Shown piece by piece: positions 52,602-61,824 of a stretch of DNA of 64,000 nt; the first letter of the stretch is position 1, and the number at the start of each line of letters is the position of its first letter. The DNA is from Martinezella tropici. Its GTDB lineage: Bacteria; Pseudomonadota; Alphaproteobacteria; Rhizobiales; Rhizobiaceae. The translations under genes were made by a program, and so were the position numbers. The stretch spans positions 91,371 to 155,370 of the forward strand of contig JUHI01000016.1 of NCBI GenBank assembly GCA_000799755.1, read 5' to 3'. The notes below the pieces were generated by a model. That model did not search any database, was not told the DNA's origin, and saw only the letters and a list, made by a program, of their open reading frames with translations.

Positions 52602-53486
52602 TTAGGCGGCCTCCACCGCGCGCGCGTGCTGTGCCAGGAGCGATCTAAACCGGGAAGGCGCCATGCCCTTCTGATCCAGAAAACGCCGATTGAAATTCGA
52701 GATATTGTTGAAGCCTGCGGCAAAGCAGATGTCGGTGATCGTCATCTCTGCCTTGCTCATCAGGAGATGGCAGGCAAAATTGATGCGCAGCCGATTGACA
52801 TACTGCACCAGCGCCATGCCGGTATGGCGGCGGAAGCTGCGTGAAAAGGCGCTCGGGCTCTGACCGGTCAGTTCGGCCAGATCGCACTCGCTGAACGGCT
52901 CGGTCAGATGCGCATTGATGAAAGCGAGCGCCTGGTTGACGCCGGCCGACATGAAGCCGGATGGGTCCGGCTGATAGCCGGCGCTCGCGAGCGTCTGCGT
53001 GCCCTGTGCGCTGCTCATCGCATCAAGGATGTTCATGAAGAGTTCTATCCGGCGAATGCCTGACGCCTCCACCAGCTCGCCAAGGATTGGGCCGACGATG
53101 GCAGCGGTTTCGGGCGTGAAGAGCGCGCCGCGCCGGCTCGTCTCAAGAATACCGGCGCAGGCCGAAAGTTCGGGAAAGACCTTGCTGGCATCGGCAAAGA
53201 AGGATTCGGAAAATTGCAGGACGCGGCAGCGTAGCGGCAGGGTGACGCCGACGGGCACGTCGCTGACCCAGTTGTGCGGCAGGTTCGGCCCCGTCAGCAC
53301 CAGATTGCCAGGCTCGAACTCGCCGATGAAGTCGCCAATGAAATATTGGCCTGTCGTCGCGACGACATGATGGATTTCATATTCGGGGTGAAAATGCCAG
53401 CGAACCGTGCGGTAGGGATAGCCATGTTCCCAGGCCTTGAAGGACTCGCCGCTGCCGATCGCGACAACTTCCAAATCGGGATTCAT
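52602..53486 (-). CDS. AraC-family regulator of the pentitol operon
   Basis: A 294-residue regulator. The N-terminal cupin-like sensing domain contains RTVRWHFHPEYEIHHVVATTGQYFIGDF; the C-terminal AraC domain has CDLAELTGQSPSAFSRSFRRHTGMALVQYVNRLRI and ITDICFAAGFNNISNFNRRFLDQKG. I chose the ATG at 53484-53486 because AAGGAGG lies seven bases upstream; an in-frame TTG is too close to it. It is upstream of the binding-protein gene on the same strand. Confidence 0.88.
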   Translation of the reverse strand: MNPDLEVVAIGSGESFKAWEHGYPYRTVRWHFHPEYEIHHVVATTGQYFIGDFIGEFEPGNLVLTGPNLPHNWVSDVPVGVTLPLRCRVLQFSESFFADASKVFPELSACAGILETSRRGALFTPETAAIVGPILGELVEASGIRRIELFMNILDAMSSAQGTQTLASAGYQPDPSGFMSAGVNQALAFINAHLTEPFSECDLAELTGQSPSAFSRSFRRHTGMALVQYVNRLRINFACHLLMSKAEMTITDICFAAGFNNISNFNRRFLDQKGMAPSRFRSLLAQHARAVEAA

Positions 53487-53715
53487 CGGCAAGCCTCCTT
53501 TCGTCCGTCCGTGTTGCTACGGTTACGGCGCCTCCTCCCAGAGGCCATCGCGTCTTCTATGTGGTAAATCTACCCCTAGCAGCAACCCTCCGCTACTACG
53601 CCCTGTACGCTCGACCGATACTTTTTTGACATGGAGGGTGGCATCTTTGATCAAATGTGCAGTGCGGCATGGTCAGCCGCATTGCCCAAGAGGCCTGCAT
53701 CAGCTCAGAGCTGGA

Positions 53716-54669
53716 TCAATCAAGATCGTCGCGAATACAGGCTTTGAACTGCCCCGGCGCAACTTCGCGCAATTGCGGCACTGCCGCTGCGCAGGCGTCG
53801 AGCGCCAGGGGACAGCGCGTGCGAAAGACGCAGCCGCTCGGCGGATTTGCCACGCTTGGAATATCGCCCTTCAGGATTTGCCTGTTGCGCCTGCGATCCG
53901 GATCGGGCGACGGGATGGCCGATAGCAGAGCGCGTGTATAGGGATGAGACGGTCTGGCGTAGAGATCGGCGCTAGAGGCAATCTCCATGATGCGTCCGAG
54001 ATAGAGGACGATGACGCGGTCGCAGAGATATTCGACTACGGCAAGATCATGCGAGATGAACAGCATGGTGAGCGATAGCCGCTGCTGAAGGCCGCGCAGC
54101 AGGTTGATGACCTGTGCCTGAATGGAAACATCCAGTGCCGAGACAGGCTCGTCGGCGACGAGAAATTCCGGCCCGAGCGCAAGTGCGCGGGCTATCCCGA
54201 TCCGCTGGCGCTGACCGCCGGAAAATTCATGGGCGTAGCGATTGATGGCCTCTGCCGGCAGATCCACCTGTTCGAGCGCTGCCCGCGCGCGATCCATCCG
54301 ATCGAGACGGCTGCCGATACGCTGGATCTTCAAGCCTTCCGTCAGGATCTCGCCGATGGTCATGCGCGGCGAGAGACTGGCGAAGGGGTCCTGAAAAATA
54401 TATTGCATGCGTGGCCGCATCCGTCTGAGATCGCCGGCCCCGAGCCTGGTCATTTCGGTGCCGTCGAAACGCACGCTGCCCGCCGATGGCTCGACCAGCC
54501 GCAGGATGGACCTGCCGATCGTCGTTTTGCCGCTGCCGGATTCGCCGACGAGCCCAACGACTTCCCCCTTTCCGATATCGAAGGAAATATCGCGAAGAAT
54601 GGAAAGCTTTGCACCGCGGGACACATAATCCTTGGCAAGGTTGCGGATGGAGACAAGCGCTTCGGTCAT
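53716..54669 (-). CDS. Peptide-type ABC ATPase (DppF/OppF type)
   Basis: A 317-residue ATPase with GESGSGKTTIGRSILRLVEPSAG, FSGGQRQRIGIARALALGPEFLVADEPVSALDVSIQ, and the oligopeptide-specific C-terminal Cys-containing tail NPPSGCVFRTRCPLALDAC. Last gene of the transporter operon on the minus strand, directly abutting the DppD-type gene. Confidence 0.92.
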   Translation of the reverse strand: MTEALVSIRNLAKDYVSRGAKLSILRDISFDIGKGEVVGLVGESGSGKTTIGRSILRLVEPSAGSVRFDGTEMTRLGAGDLRRMRPRMQYIFQDPFASLSPRMTIGEILTEGLKIQRIGSRLDRMDRARAALEQVDLPAEAINRYAHEFSGGQRQRIGIARALALGPEFLVADEPVSALDVSIQAQVINLLRGLQQRLSLTMLFISHDLAVVEYLCDRVIVLYLGRIMEIASSADLYARPSHPYTRALLSAIPSPDPDRRRNRQILKGDIPSVANPPSGCVFRTRCPLALDACAAAVPQLREVAPGQFKACIRDDLD

Positions 54670-55689
54670 CTAAATCTCCCGCCAGCGGATACAGCGGCTC
54701 GCATGGCTCGCCTCGACGGTTTCGAGAGACGGCACGGCTTCGCTGCAAGCATGGATCGCATGCGCGCAACGCGGCGCGAAAGCGCAGCCCGAAGGCATTC
54801 GCGTCAGACCCGGCACGACGCCGGGAATGGCATAGAGCTGCTTGCCGGCCTGCCGCATCCGAGTCGCCTCGCCAAGCCGCGGCATGGAGGCAAGAAGCCC
54901 ACGGGTATAGGGATGTCTCGGATTGCGGAACACCGCTTCGGTCGGCCCCTCCTCGACGATCCGCCCGGCATACATGACCGCGACCCGATGGGCGATCTCG
55001 GCTACCACACCGAGATTATGCGTGACGAACAGGATCGCCATGCCGCGCTCCCGCTGCAGACGCTGCATGAGATCGAGGATCTGCGCCTGTATCGTGACAT
55101 CGAGCGCCGTCGTCGGCTCGTCGGCGATCAACAGCACGGGATCGCAGGCAAGCGCCATGGCAATGGTCGCGCGCTGGCGCATGCCGCCGGACAGTTCGTG
55201 CGGATATTGCCGGACGCGGCGTTTGGCATCCGGAATACCGACACTGTCCAGCAGTGCGATCGCCTCGCGCATTGCGCTTGCACGATCCGCCCCACGGTGG
55301 ATGCGGATCGGCTCGGCAATCTGATCACCGATGGTCAGCACCGGATTGAGGCTCGACATCGGCTCCTGAAACACCATGCCGATATCGCCACCGCGGATCT
55401 CGCGCATGTGGCGATCATCCAACGCGGCGAGGTCGTTGACGATACCCTGCCGATCCCGCAATCTGATGACGCCGGCCGCAATCTTCCCGACATTGCGCGT
55501 CAGAAGCCGCATCACCGATAGGCTCGTCACCGACTTGCCCGAACCGGACTCGCCCACCAGCGCCAGCGTCTCGCCGGCATCAATGGTCAGGTCGATATCG
55601 CGCACGGCGGTCAATTCGCCACCACGGGTGCGAAAGACCGTTCTCAGTCCCCTGATATCGAGAACGGGTTGGGCAGCCGGCGTCATCAT
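54670..55689 (-). CDS. Peptide-type ABC ATPase (DppD/OppD type)
   Basis: A 339-residue ATPase with GESGSGKSVTSLSVMRLL, LSGGMRQRATIAMALACDPVLLIADEPTTALDVTIQ, and the tail RMPSGCAFAPRCAHAIHAC. It starts two bases after the DapA-family stop and abuts the DppF-type gene. ATG at 55689 or 55686. Confidence 0.92.
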   Translation of the reverse strand: MMTPAAQPVLDIRGLRTVFRTRGGELTAVRDIDLTIDAGETLALVGESGSGKSVTSLSVMRLLTRNVGKIAAGVIRLRDRQGIVNDLAALDDRHMREIRGGDIGMVFQEPMSSLNPVLTIGDQIAEPIRIHRGADRASAMREAIALLDSVGIPDAKRRVRQYPHELSGGMRQRATIAMALACDPVLLIADEPTTALDVTIQAQILDLMQRLQRERGMAILFVTHNLGVVAEIAHRVAVMYAGRIVEEGPTEAVFRNPRHPYTRGLLASMPRLGEATRMRQAGKQLYAIPGVVPGLTRMPSGCAFAPRCAHAIHACSEAVPSLETVEASHASRCIRWREI

Positions 55690-55691
55690 GC

Positions 55692-56606
55692 TCAGAGCAG
55701 CCCTGCGTTTTTCAGGATCGCATCGATCCTGGCCGTTTCTTCGGCATTCAGCGCGGCGCGCGGGCGCGGCATGACCGCGGTATCAATGATGCCGAGGCTC
55801 TTCATCGCGGCCTTGAAGGCGCCGATGCCGGCCGCGCCGCCGCTGACGCGCCCCTGCGCGACCCAGACGATCTCGAACAGGCGGCAAAGCCTCTCCTGCT
55901 CGCGCCGGGCCGCGACCCAATCGCCGCGTTGTGCCGCATCCCACAGCCGGACATAGCCATGCGGATCGACGTTGGCGATGCCGGGCACGACGCCATGCGC
56001 GCCCATCAGGAGCGCATTGTCGACGACGATCTCGGAGCCGGTCATCAAGAAGATATCCTTGTGATCGGCAAGATCGAGCAGCGCATAGCGGAAATTGCCA
56101 TCGTCGCCGCTTGAATCCTTCAAACCGATGATGGTCCCCTCCTTTGCGAGGGTGACCACGGTTTGGCGCTGAAGTTTTACATTCACGCAGACGGGAATGT
56201 CATAGGCAACCAGCGGCACATCGACGGCATCTCTTATATAGCGGAAGTGATCCAATATCTCAGACTGGCTGGTCACCGTGTAGAAGGGAGCCGTCACGAC
56301 GACAGCGTCGGCTCCGGCCGCCTTGGCGATTTTCGAATGGGCGATCACGCGGTCGGTCGTGGGATCGATGGTCCCGACCAGCAGGGGCACTCGCCCGTTC
56401 ACGATCTTGGCGGAATGCTCGATGATCTCCTGCCTCGTCCTTTCGTCGTGGAAGATGACTTCGCTGGTGGAGCCCAGCACGAAGACGCCGTGGCAGCCGC
56501 CATCGATCAGATGCTCCAACACCCGCGTATAGGATGGGTAATCCACGGTGAAATCGTCGTTCAGCGGCGTTACGACGGGGGGCACCACGCCCTTGAATTT
56601 GCTCAT
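55692..56606 (-). CDS. DapA-family aldolase, not a canonical dihydrodipicolinate synthase
   Basis: A 304-residue class I aldolase of the DHDPS/NAL superfamily. The Schiff-base Lys163 is in IIGLKDSSGD, Tyr135 in VAYDIP, and the GTTGE-like loop reads GSTSEV. The Arg that binds substrate in DHDPS (YNVPSR) is replaced: YDIPVC puts Cys140 there. A lysine-biosynthesis role is therefore unlikely; a keto-acid aldolase or lyase for the imported compound fits. It is co-transcribed with a peptide-type transporter. AAAGAGA precedes the ATG. Confidence 0.83.
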   Translation of the reverse strand: MSKFKGVVPPVVTPLNDDFTVDYPSYTRVLEHLIDGGCHGVFVLGSTSEVIFHDERTRQEIIEHSAKIVNGRVPLLVGTIDPTTDRVIAHSKIAKAAGADAVVVTAPFYTVTSQSEILDHFRYIRDAVDVPLVAYDIPVCVNVKLQRQTVVTLAKEGTIIGLKDSSGDDGNFRYALLDLADHKDIFLMTGSEIVVDNALLMGAHGVVPGIANVDPHGYVRLWDAAQRGDWVAARREQERLCRLFEIVWVAQGRVSGGAAGIGAFKAAMKSLGIIDTAVMPRPRAALNAEETARIDAILKNAGLL

Positions 56607-56626
56607 TGTCTCTTTCTTTCTTCGGT

Positions 56627-57502
56627 TCAGTGAAGTTCGGCGCGCGGATCGAAGGCATCCCTCAGCCCGTCGCCGATGAAATTGATGGCAAGGACGGCCA
56701 GAACCAGCGCGGCGCCGGGAAACAGCCATTGCCAGGGATATTGTTCGAGAACGGCAGTGGAGCGGGCAGCATTGAGCATGTTGCCCCAACTCGCTGCGGG
56801 CGGCGCGATGCCAAGCCCGAGGAAGGAAAGCCCGGCCTCCAAAAGGATCGCGTTCGCCACCTGCGTCGTGGCATAAACCACCAGGATATCGATGCAGTTC
56901 GGCATGCCGTGGCGCAGTAGGAGGTGCGGCAGCCCGGCACCCATGCCACGTGCCGCCGTCACGAAATCGCGCTCGCGCAACTCGAGCAGCCTGGAGCGCA
57001 CCATGCGGGCAAGCAGCGGCCAGGACAGCAGCGATATGACAAGAATTGTCGGAAGGATGCCGGTGCCGGTGATCGAGGCGAGTACCAGCAGGAAGATGAC
57101 CGGCGGCAAGGTCATGACCAGATCGACGAAGCGCATGCTGAGCGCATCCGCCCAGCGCCCGGCAAAGGCGGAAACGAAGCCGAACAGGAAGCCGATAATG
57201 GCGGAAATGACGGTGGAACCTGCCGCAACCATCAGCGATATGCGGCCGCCTTCGAGCACTCGGGCAAAGACGTCACGCCCGACGCCGTCCGTTCCGAACC
57301 AATGGGTCGCACTGGGTGCCGCGTTCATGGCGAGGAGATCGATATCGTTGGGCTGGAACCGCCACCATAGCGGATAGGTGGCGATCAACAGTAGCAGCGG
57401 CACGGCGATCCCAACGCCGAACAGGGCGGCCCCGTTCAGCCGGAAGCGGTCGAAGGCTCGGGCAAGCGGGCCGTGGCTTGGTCGTTCGGTTCGCGCCAGC
57501 AT
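56627..57502 (-). CDS. Peptide-type ABC permease (DppC type)
   Basis: A 291-residue permease with an early extracytoplasmic domain (ATHWFGTDGVGRDVFARVLEGGRISL) and the docking loop TAARGMGAGLPHLLLRHGMPNCIDILVVYATTQV, ending AGLSFLGLGIAPPAASWGNML. Its start follows the DppB-type stop by three bases. Confidence 0.9.
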   Translation of the reverse strand: MLARTERPSHGPLARAFDRFRLNGAALFGVGIAVPLLLLIATYPLWWRFQPNDIDLLAMNAAPSATHWFGTDGVGRDVFARVLEGGRISLMVAAGSTVISAIIGFLFGFVSAFAGRWADALSMRFVDLVMTLPPVIFLLVLASITGTGILPTILVISLLSWPLLARMVRSRLLELRERDFVTAARGMGAGLPHLLLRHGMPNCIDILVVYATTQVANAILLEAGLSFLGLGIAPPAASWGNMLNAARSTAVLEQYPWQWLFPGAALVLAVLAINFIGDGLRDAFDPRAELH

Positions 57503-57505
57503 CGC

Positions 57506-58465
57506 TCAGCCCACCTTGATGCGCGGATCGATCACCGCATAGGCGAGGTCGGTCAGCAGATTGACGACGATGACGCAGGCGCCGATGACAAGGGTCGCCC
57601 CCATGATGACGGGATAGTCGCGCGACGTGACCGCGTCGACCAGCAGCAGGCCCATGCCCGGCCAGTTGAAGACGCTTTCGACGAAGATCGCGCCGCCGAT
57701 CGCAAGCCCGATGGTCGAGCCGATGACCGTCACCACAGGCAGCAGCGCGTTGCGCAGGGCGTGCTTGACGATCACCCAGAACTCGAACACCCCCTTGGCG
57801 CGCGCCGTGCGCACATAGTCCTGATTGAGGACTTCCAGCAATGACGCCCGCATGTAGCGCATGATGAGCGCCGCCTGGGCGATCGCCAGAAGCGAAGCCG
57901 GCAGAATGAGATGCCGGAGCAAGTCGCCAACGGAAAAGTCCTCGCCCGGCGTCAGCATACCACCTGAAGGCAGCCAGCCGAGGCGCACGGCAAAGATATA
58001 AAGGCCAAGCAGTGCGCTCAGGAACGCCGGGCTCGATATGCCGGCCAACGCCAGCACGGAGAGCGAGATATCCGTCACCGAATTACGCCTGACGGCACCG
58101 ATAACCCCCGCGGCAATGCCGGCAATGACCGCCATGACCAGGGCCGAGCCCATCAGCAACACGGTCGGGCCGATGCGCGACAGCACCAGCGTCAAGACCG
58201 GCTGATCGGCTCGCTTGACGGAATAGCCGAGATTGCCTTGCAACGCCTGCAGCAGCCAGCCGACATATTGCAGCGGCAGCGGCCGATCCAAACCGAGGCG
58301 CTCGCGCAGATCGGCCATGGCAGCCGGCGACAGGGGCGTGCTCGGATCGATATAGGCATCGATCGGATCGCCCGGCGTCAACCGCAGCAGAACGAAGACC
58401 AGCATGCTCAGGGCCACGAGCATGCCGATGCCGATCACAAGACGCCTGAGACCATAGTGAAGCAT
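57506..58465 (-). CDS. Peptide-type ABC permease (DppB type)
   Basis: A 319-residue permease with the family N-terminus RRLVIGIGMLVALSMLVFVLLRLTPGDP and LRERLGLDRPLPLQYVGWL. The docking loop is RTARAKGVFEFWVIVKHALRNALLP. I chose the ATG at 58463-58465, giving the usual MLHYGLRR start; the longer frame begins inside the intergenic hairpin region without an SD. Confidence 0.9.
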   Translation of the reverse strand: MLHYGLRRLVIGIGMLVALSMLVFVLLRLTPGDPIDAYIDPSTPLSPAAMADLRERLGLDRPLPLQYVGWLLQALQGNLGYSVKRADQPVLTLVLSRIGPTVLLMGSALVMAVIAGIAAGVIGAVRRNSVTDISLSVLALAGISSPAFLSALLGLYIFAVRLGWLPSGGMLTPGEDFSVGDLLRHLILPASLLAIAQAALIMRYMRASLLEVLNQDYVRTARAKGVFEFWVIVKHALRNALLPVVTVIGSTIGLAIGGAIFVESVFNWPGMGLLLVDAVTSRDYPVIMGATLVIGACVIVVNLLTDLAYAVIDPRIKVG

Positions 58466-58521
58466 ATCGAACCTATGTTTCGAGGAAGGCGCCGGCCGCA
58501 TTTACGGGCGGCCGAAAACCC

Positions 58522-58610
58522 AGAGCGGTTCAGCCTTTCACGGACTCTCCGAACCGCTCTATCTCTTTGTTTCACGCAATTCCCGACGGAAAACCGCTGC
58601 GCGCTTTTCC
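58522..58610 (-). repeat. RIME1-like rhizobial intergenic element, copy 2
   Basis: Inverted relative to the copy at 33735-33826. On the minus strand: a GGAAAA...TTTTCC palindrome (58588-58610), then GGGAATTGCGTGAAACAAAG, then AGAGCGGTTC...GAACCGCTCT (58522-58531 with 58551-58560). It lies between the binding-protein gene and the permease genes of the 53.7-61 kb operon, the same relative position as copy 1. Confidence 0.78.
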
Positions 58611-58620
58611 TGGATTTGCT

Positions 58621-60213
58621 CTAGTTTGCGAGCTTCCACGCTTCCGGATGCGCGATGTAGGGGCCGCCGCCGGGCGCCGGCGTCCAGACGAAATCCTTCA
58701 CCTTGGACGACACGACCCCATAACGGTTCGCCACCCACATGGTCGCCCAGGGCAGGTCCTTGTTCATGACCTTGCAGACATCCTGGTAGCGTTGATCGCG
58801 CTTGCTGGCATCCGTCTCGGCAATCGCAGCATCGAGTGCCTTGGTCAGATCGGGCATGCGTGCCCGCACCACATTGGCCCCTGCCGGAGGGATCTGCTTT
58901 TCGTTGAGCCCGGTATTGATGTTGCTCGGATCGGGTCCGTTTTGCAGGCCGGCATAGACGAGCTGAAACTGCGACGCGTCGGCCTTGGGGTTGAGCACGA
59001 TGCCGTTGTAGGTCGGCGCATCGACGGCGCGCGGCACGACATTGATGCCGACCTGCGCGAGCATCGCCTGCACGGCTGCGAGCACATTCGTCGCAAGCGG
59101 CGTGTTGTAATAGGTCAGCAGGGCGATGGGCTTGTCGCCGTTGATCTTGTCCCAGCCGGCCTCATCGAGCAATTGCTTGGCCTTGGCCGGATCGTAGGGA
59201 TAGGCGTCAATGCCATCGGGCACGAGTTGGCTGGCCACATAAGCGCAATTGGCGGGCTTGGCCGCGCCGCCATAGAGGCTCTTGATGATCGCATCGCGAT
59301 TGATGGCGTGCATGACGGCCTGACGGACGCGAAGATCCTTCCATAGCGGCGAATCCTGATTGAAGCCGAGATAATTGACGACGAAGGAATCGCCCTCGAT
59401 GACCTGGAACGACTTGTCGTCCTTGAAGGTCGGCACATCGTTGGAATCGACATAGGTGAACTGGATCTCACCTGCCCGCAGCGCCGAGATCGCCGCGGCC
59501 GGATTGGCAAAATAGCGGTTGATCAGCCGATCCAGTACCGGCTTGCCGCCGCGATAGTCGGGATTCGCTGTCAGCTCGACATATTGATCCTGCACATATT
59601 TGACGAATTTGAATGGCCCGGTCCCGATCGGCGACGTCGACCACCAGCTGCTCTTTGCAAGCTGATCGGCAGGTATGGCAGCAAGCGCATGCTCGGGCAA
59701 AACCATGATCTTGGCCAGCGTATCGAGGAGGCTCGCCGACGGCGCGGACAGCTTGACGACAAGGGTATGATCATCCGGCGTCTCTACGGATGACAGGAGC
59801 TTAAACCGGGCGGCAAAGACCGAGCCGGTCTTGGAATTCGCCGCAAGATCGACGGTGAATTTGGCGTCCTTGGCCGTGAAGGCCTTGCCGTCGTGCCACT
59901 TGGCATCGGCAAGTTTGAACGTGTAGGTCAGCTGATCCGGGCTCACCTCATAGGAGGAAGCAAGCACGCCGACGATCTTCTGCAGCTTTTCGTCATAGCT
60001 GACGAGCGGCTCGAAATAGGTGTTGAGCCAGGTGAGGCCGGCCGTTGCTGCCAGCGGATTGAAATTGCCCTGAAAGCCGCCCGGACCGACATCGAATCCA
60101 CCGGACATCGTGGCAGCCACGGCAGGCGCAGCCATGCCGCTCATATCAGGCATCGCGGTGGCCGACAGCAATGCTCCCAACGCGATTGTCGACAGATGAA
60201 AAGTCTTCCTCAT
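58621..60213 (-). CDS. Peptide-type ABC substrate-binding protein
   Basis: A 530-residue SBP_bac_5 protein. A Sec signal of about 35 residues (MRKTFHLSTIALGALLSATA onwards) is cleaved near AVAA-TMSGG. Family segments include VGVLASSYEVSPDQLTYTFKLADAKWHDGKAF and IGTGPFKFVKYVQDQYVELTANPDYRGGKPVLD. First gene of the operon, separated from the permeases by the RIME1-like element. The ligand is unknown; it is not closely related to the two binding proteins at 32 and 39.6 kb. Confidence 0.9.
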   Translation of the reverse strand: MRKTFHLSTIALGALLSATAMPDMSGMAAPAVAATMSGGFDVGPGGFQGNFNPLAATAGLTWLNTYFEPLVSYDEKLQKIVGVLASSYEVSPDQLTYTFKLADAKWHDGKAFTAKDAKFTVDLAANSKTGSVFAARFKLLSSVETPDDHTLVVKLSAPSASLLDTLAKIMVLPEHALAAIPADQLAKSSWWSTSPIGTGPFKFVKYVQDQYVELTANPDYRGGKPVLDRLINRYFANPAAAISALRAGEIQFTYVDSNDVPTFKDDKSFQVIEGDSFVVNYLGFNQDSPLWKDLRVRQAVMHAINRDAIIKSLYGGAAKPANCAYVASQLVPDGIDAYPYDPAKAKQLLDEAGWDKINGDKPIALLTYYNTPLATNVLAAVQAMLAQVGINVVPRAVDAPTYNGIVLNPKADASQFQLVYAGLQNGPDPSNINTGLNEKQIPPAGANVVRARMPDLTKALDAAIAETDASKRDQRYQDVCKVMNKDLPWATMWVANRYGVVSSKVKDFVWTPAPGGGPYIAHPEAWKLAN

Positions 60214-60242
60214 GAATATCCTCCTCCCCTTGTTCGTGATGG

Positions 60243-60953
60243 CTATTTCTTCTTGTTGTTGGCTATCACCTGCGAAATTCCCTCGTAGTGGCGGTCGAGG
60301 CGCATGCGCACCTCCTTCAGATTTTTGGATTCCAGCGCATCGACGATCGCTTCATGGTCACGCCAGGTGGCCATGGGATCGACATCGTCCAGATCGAAAA
60401 AGCGGGACGCCTTGTAAAAAGCGAGCCAGAAGACATCGATCAGGCGAACGAAGGTCTCGTTGCCCTGGCAACGAAACAGCAGGCGGTGAAAGAGCTGATC
60501 ATCTTCGGCAAAGGGCTCGCCGCGCTCGGCATGGGCGCGCATACGATCGGTGGTGGCGCGCAATTCGGCCAGATCCTCCGGCCCGATCATCTCGAGCGTC
60601 TTGCCGATCAGGCCGACTTCGAGCGTACGGCGGATCTCCAGCACTTCCTCCATGTGCCGCAGCGCATCGCCGAGACCGTAGGCGAGATTGTCGAGCAGCG
60701 GCGCAAAGGAGAATGCCTTGACGAAGATGCCGATACCGCGGCGCGTCTCCAGCACACCGAGGGATTCGAGCGCCTTGATACCCTCGCGGAGAGAGTTTCG
60801 GCTGACGCCCAATTGCGTCGCCAACTCTCCTTCCGCTGGCAGCATGGTGCCGGGCTGCAGGCCGTTGTCGGCGATATAGCTGCGCAGGCTCTCCTGCACG
60901 GAAACATGCAACAGCGGTGCACGCGTCAATGGCTGTATGACTTTGCCGACCAT
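60243..60953 (-). CDS. FCD-domain GntR-family regulator
   Basis: A 236-residue FadR-group regulator with winged helix ESLRSYIADNGLQPGTMLPAEGELATQLGVSRNSLREGIKALESLGVLETRRG and an FCD domain ending LDRHYEGISQVIANNKKK. I chose the ATG at 60951-60953 because GGGAG lies upstream; the frame extends 27 codons further to an ATG at 61034 without an SD. It precedes the binding-protein gene on the same strand and probably represses it. Confidence 0.85.
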   Translation of the reverse strand: MVGKVIQPLTRAPLLHVSVQESLRSYIADNGLQPGTMLPAEGELATQLGVSRNSLREGIKALESLGVLETRRGIGIFVKAFSFAPLLDNLAYGLGDALRHMEEVLEIRRTLEVGLIGKTLEMIGPEDLAELRATTDRMRAHAERGEPFAEDDQLFHRLLFRCQGNETFVRLIDVFWLAFYKASRFFDLDDVDPMATWRDHEAIVDALESKNLKEVRMRLDRHYEGISQVIANNKKK

Positions 60954-61220
60954 AGAACCGGACTCCCAACCGAGATTGGAAGCGAACCTATTGACTTGTA
61001 GGATATCCGTCAAGTGGATAAGTGTTTCCGACATGTGAGGATCACACGCTGGCAAACGCCGCCGCTCCAGGGTGGATGGCGCGATACTGCTCTATGCTCG
61101 CTAATGGGCGTCGTAGGCCAGCTATCGCCGACCCTTATACAATCAGCAAAAATGCTGTCGAAACGTCACGATGACGGACCAACTTGGCTGCCTTTCGGCG
61201 CCAGGCAGGCATGCCACTCT
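60954..61220. other. Intergenic region, no gene seen
   Basis: About 270 bp between the GntR gene start and the DUF983 stop. It should contain the GntR operon promoter. I find no RNA, repeat or convincing small ORF; the upstream GntR reading frame to 61034 lacks an SD. Confidence 0.45.
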
Positions 61221-61625
61221 TCAATTCGCCGTATGTGGCGTATCGCTTTCCGGCAACCGGACAAGTTTACCTTCCTCCGCCTTGTAGAAATACTGGCTTG
61301 CAATCAGCCAGCCCTTCAACGGTCGCAAGGGCGGAATGCAGGTCGCCAGCATGAACGGACCGGTCACCAGAAACTGGACCCAGACCGGCGCCGAGAACGC
61401 CACCTCGAGCCAAACGCCAAGTAGCACGCTCGGGATGCAGGCAAAGCAAATGACAAAGAAAGCCGGCCCGTCGGCGGGATCTGCGAAGGAATAATCCAGG
61501 CCGCAGGCTTCGCATTCCTTGCGCAGGGTCAAGAACCCATCGAACAGACGCCCCTGCCCGCAACGCGGACAACGGCAGCGAATGCCTGTTTGTAACGGAC
61601 TCAGCGGGGGATAATCGGCATCCAT
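61221..61625 (-). CDS. DUF983 family membrane protein
   Basis: A 134-residue protein. An N-terminal zinc-ribbon-like part has two CxxC pairs (CPRCGQG and CEACGLD), followed by two membrane segments (FFVICFACIPSVLLGVWLEVAF and VQFLVTGPFMLATCIPPLRPLKGWLI). This is the DUF983 pattern. Some family members sit near cytochrome oxidase assembly genes; here a cytochrome bd operon lies 2 kb away, but a link is unproven. Confidence 0.88.
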   Translation of the reverse strand: MDADYPPLSPLQTGIRCRCPRCGQGRLFDGFLTLRKECEACGLDYSFADPADGPAFFVICFACIPSVLLGVWLEVAFSAPVWVQFLVTGPFMLATCIPPLRPLKGWLIASQYFYKAEEGKLVRLPESDTPHTAN

Positions 61626-61824
61626 GACAGCATCACTCCTCGATCAATTTCCTGAACGACTGCGATCAATATTAATATTGAATGCATCCAATATAGGTAC
61701 AATGAACGCGAATGATAAGTCCATCAGTCAGAATGACGCAGTGGAGGCCGCTCGGATCAAGGAAAACGACCGCCGCGCCGGAGCCTGTCTCCGTCCAATC
61801 AATAACGATATTCCGGCAAGGATA

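Noticed and set aside
55692..56606. dapA for lysine biosynthesis
   Set aside because: The conserved substrate Arg is Cys140 and the gene sits inside a transporter operon.
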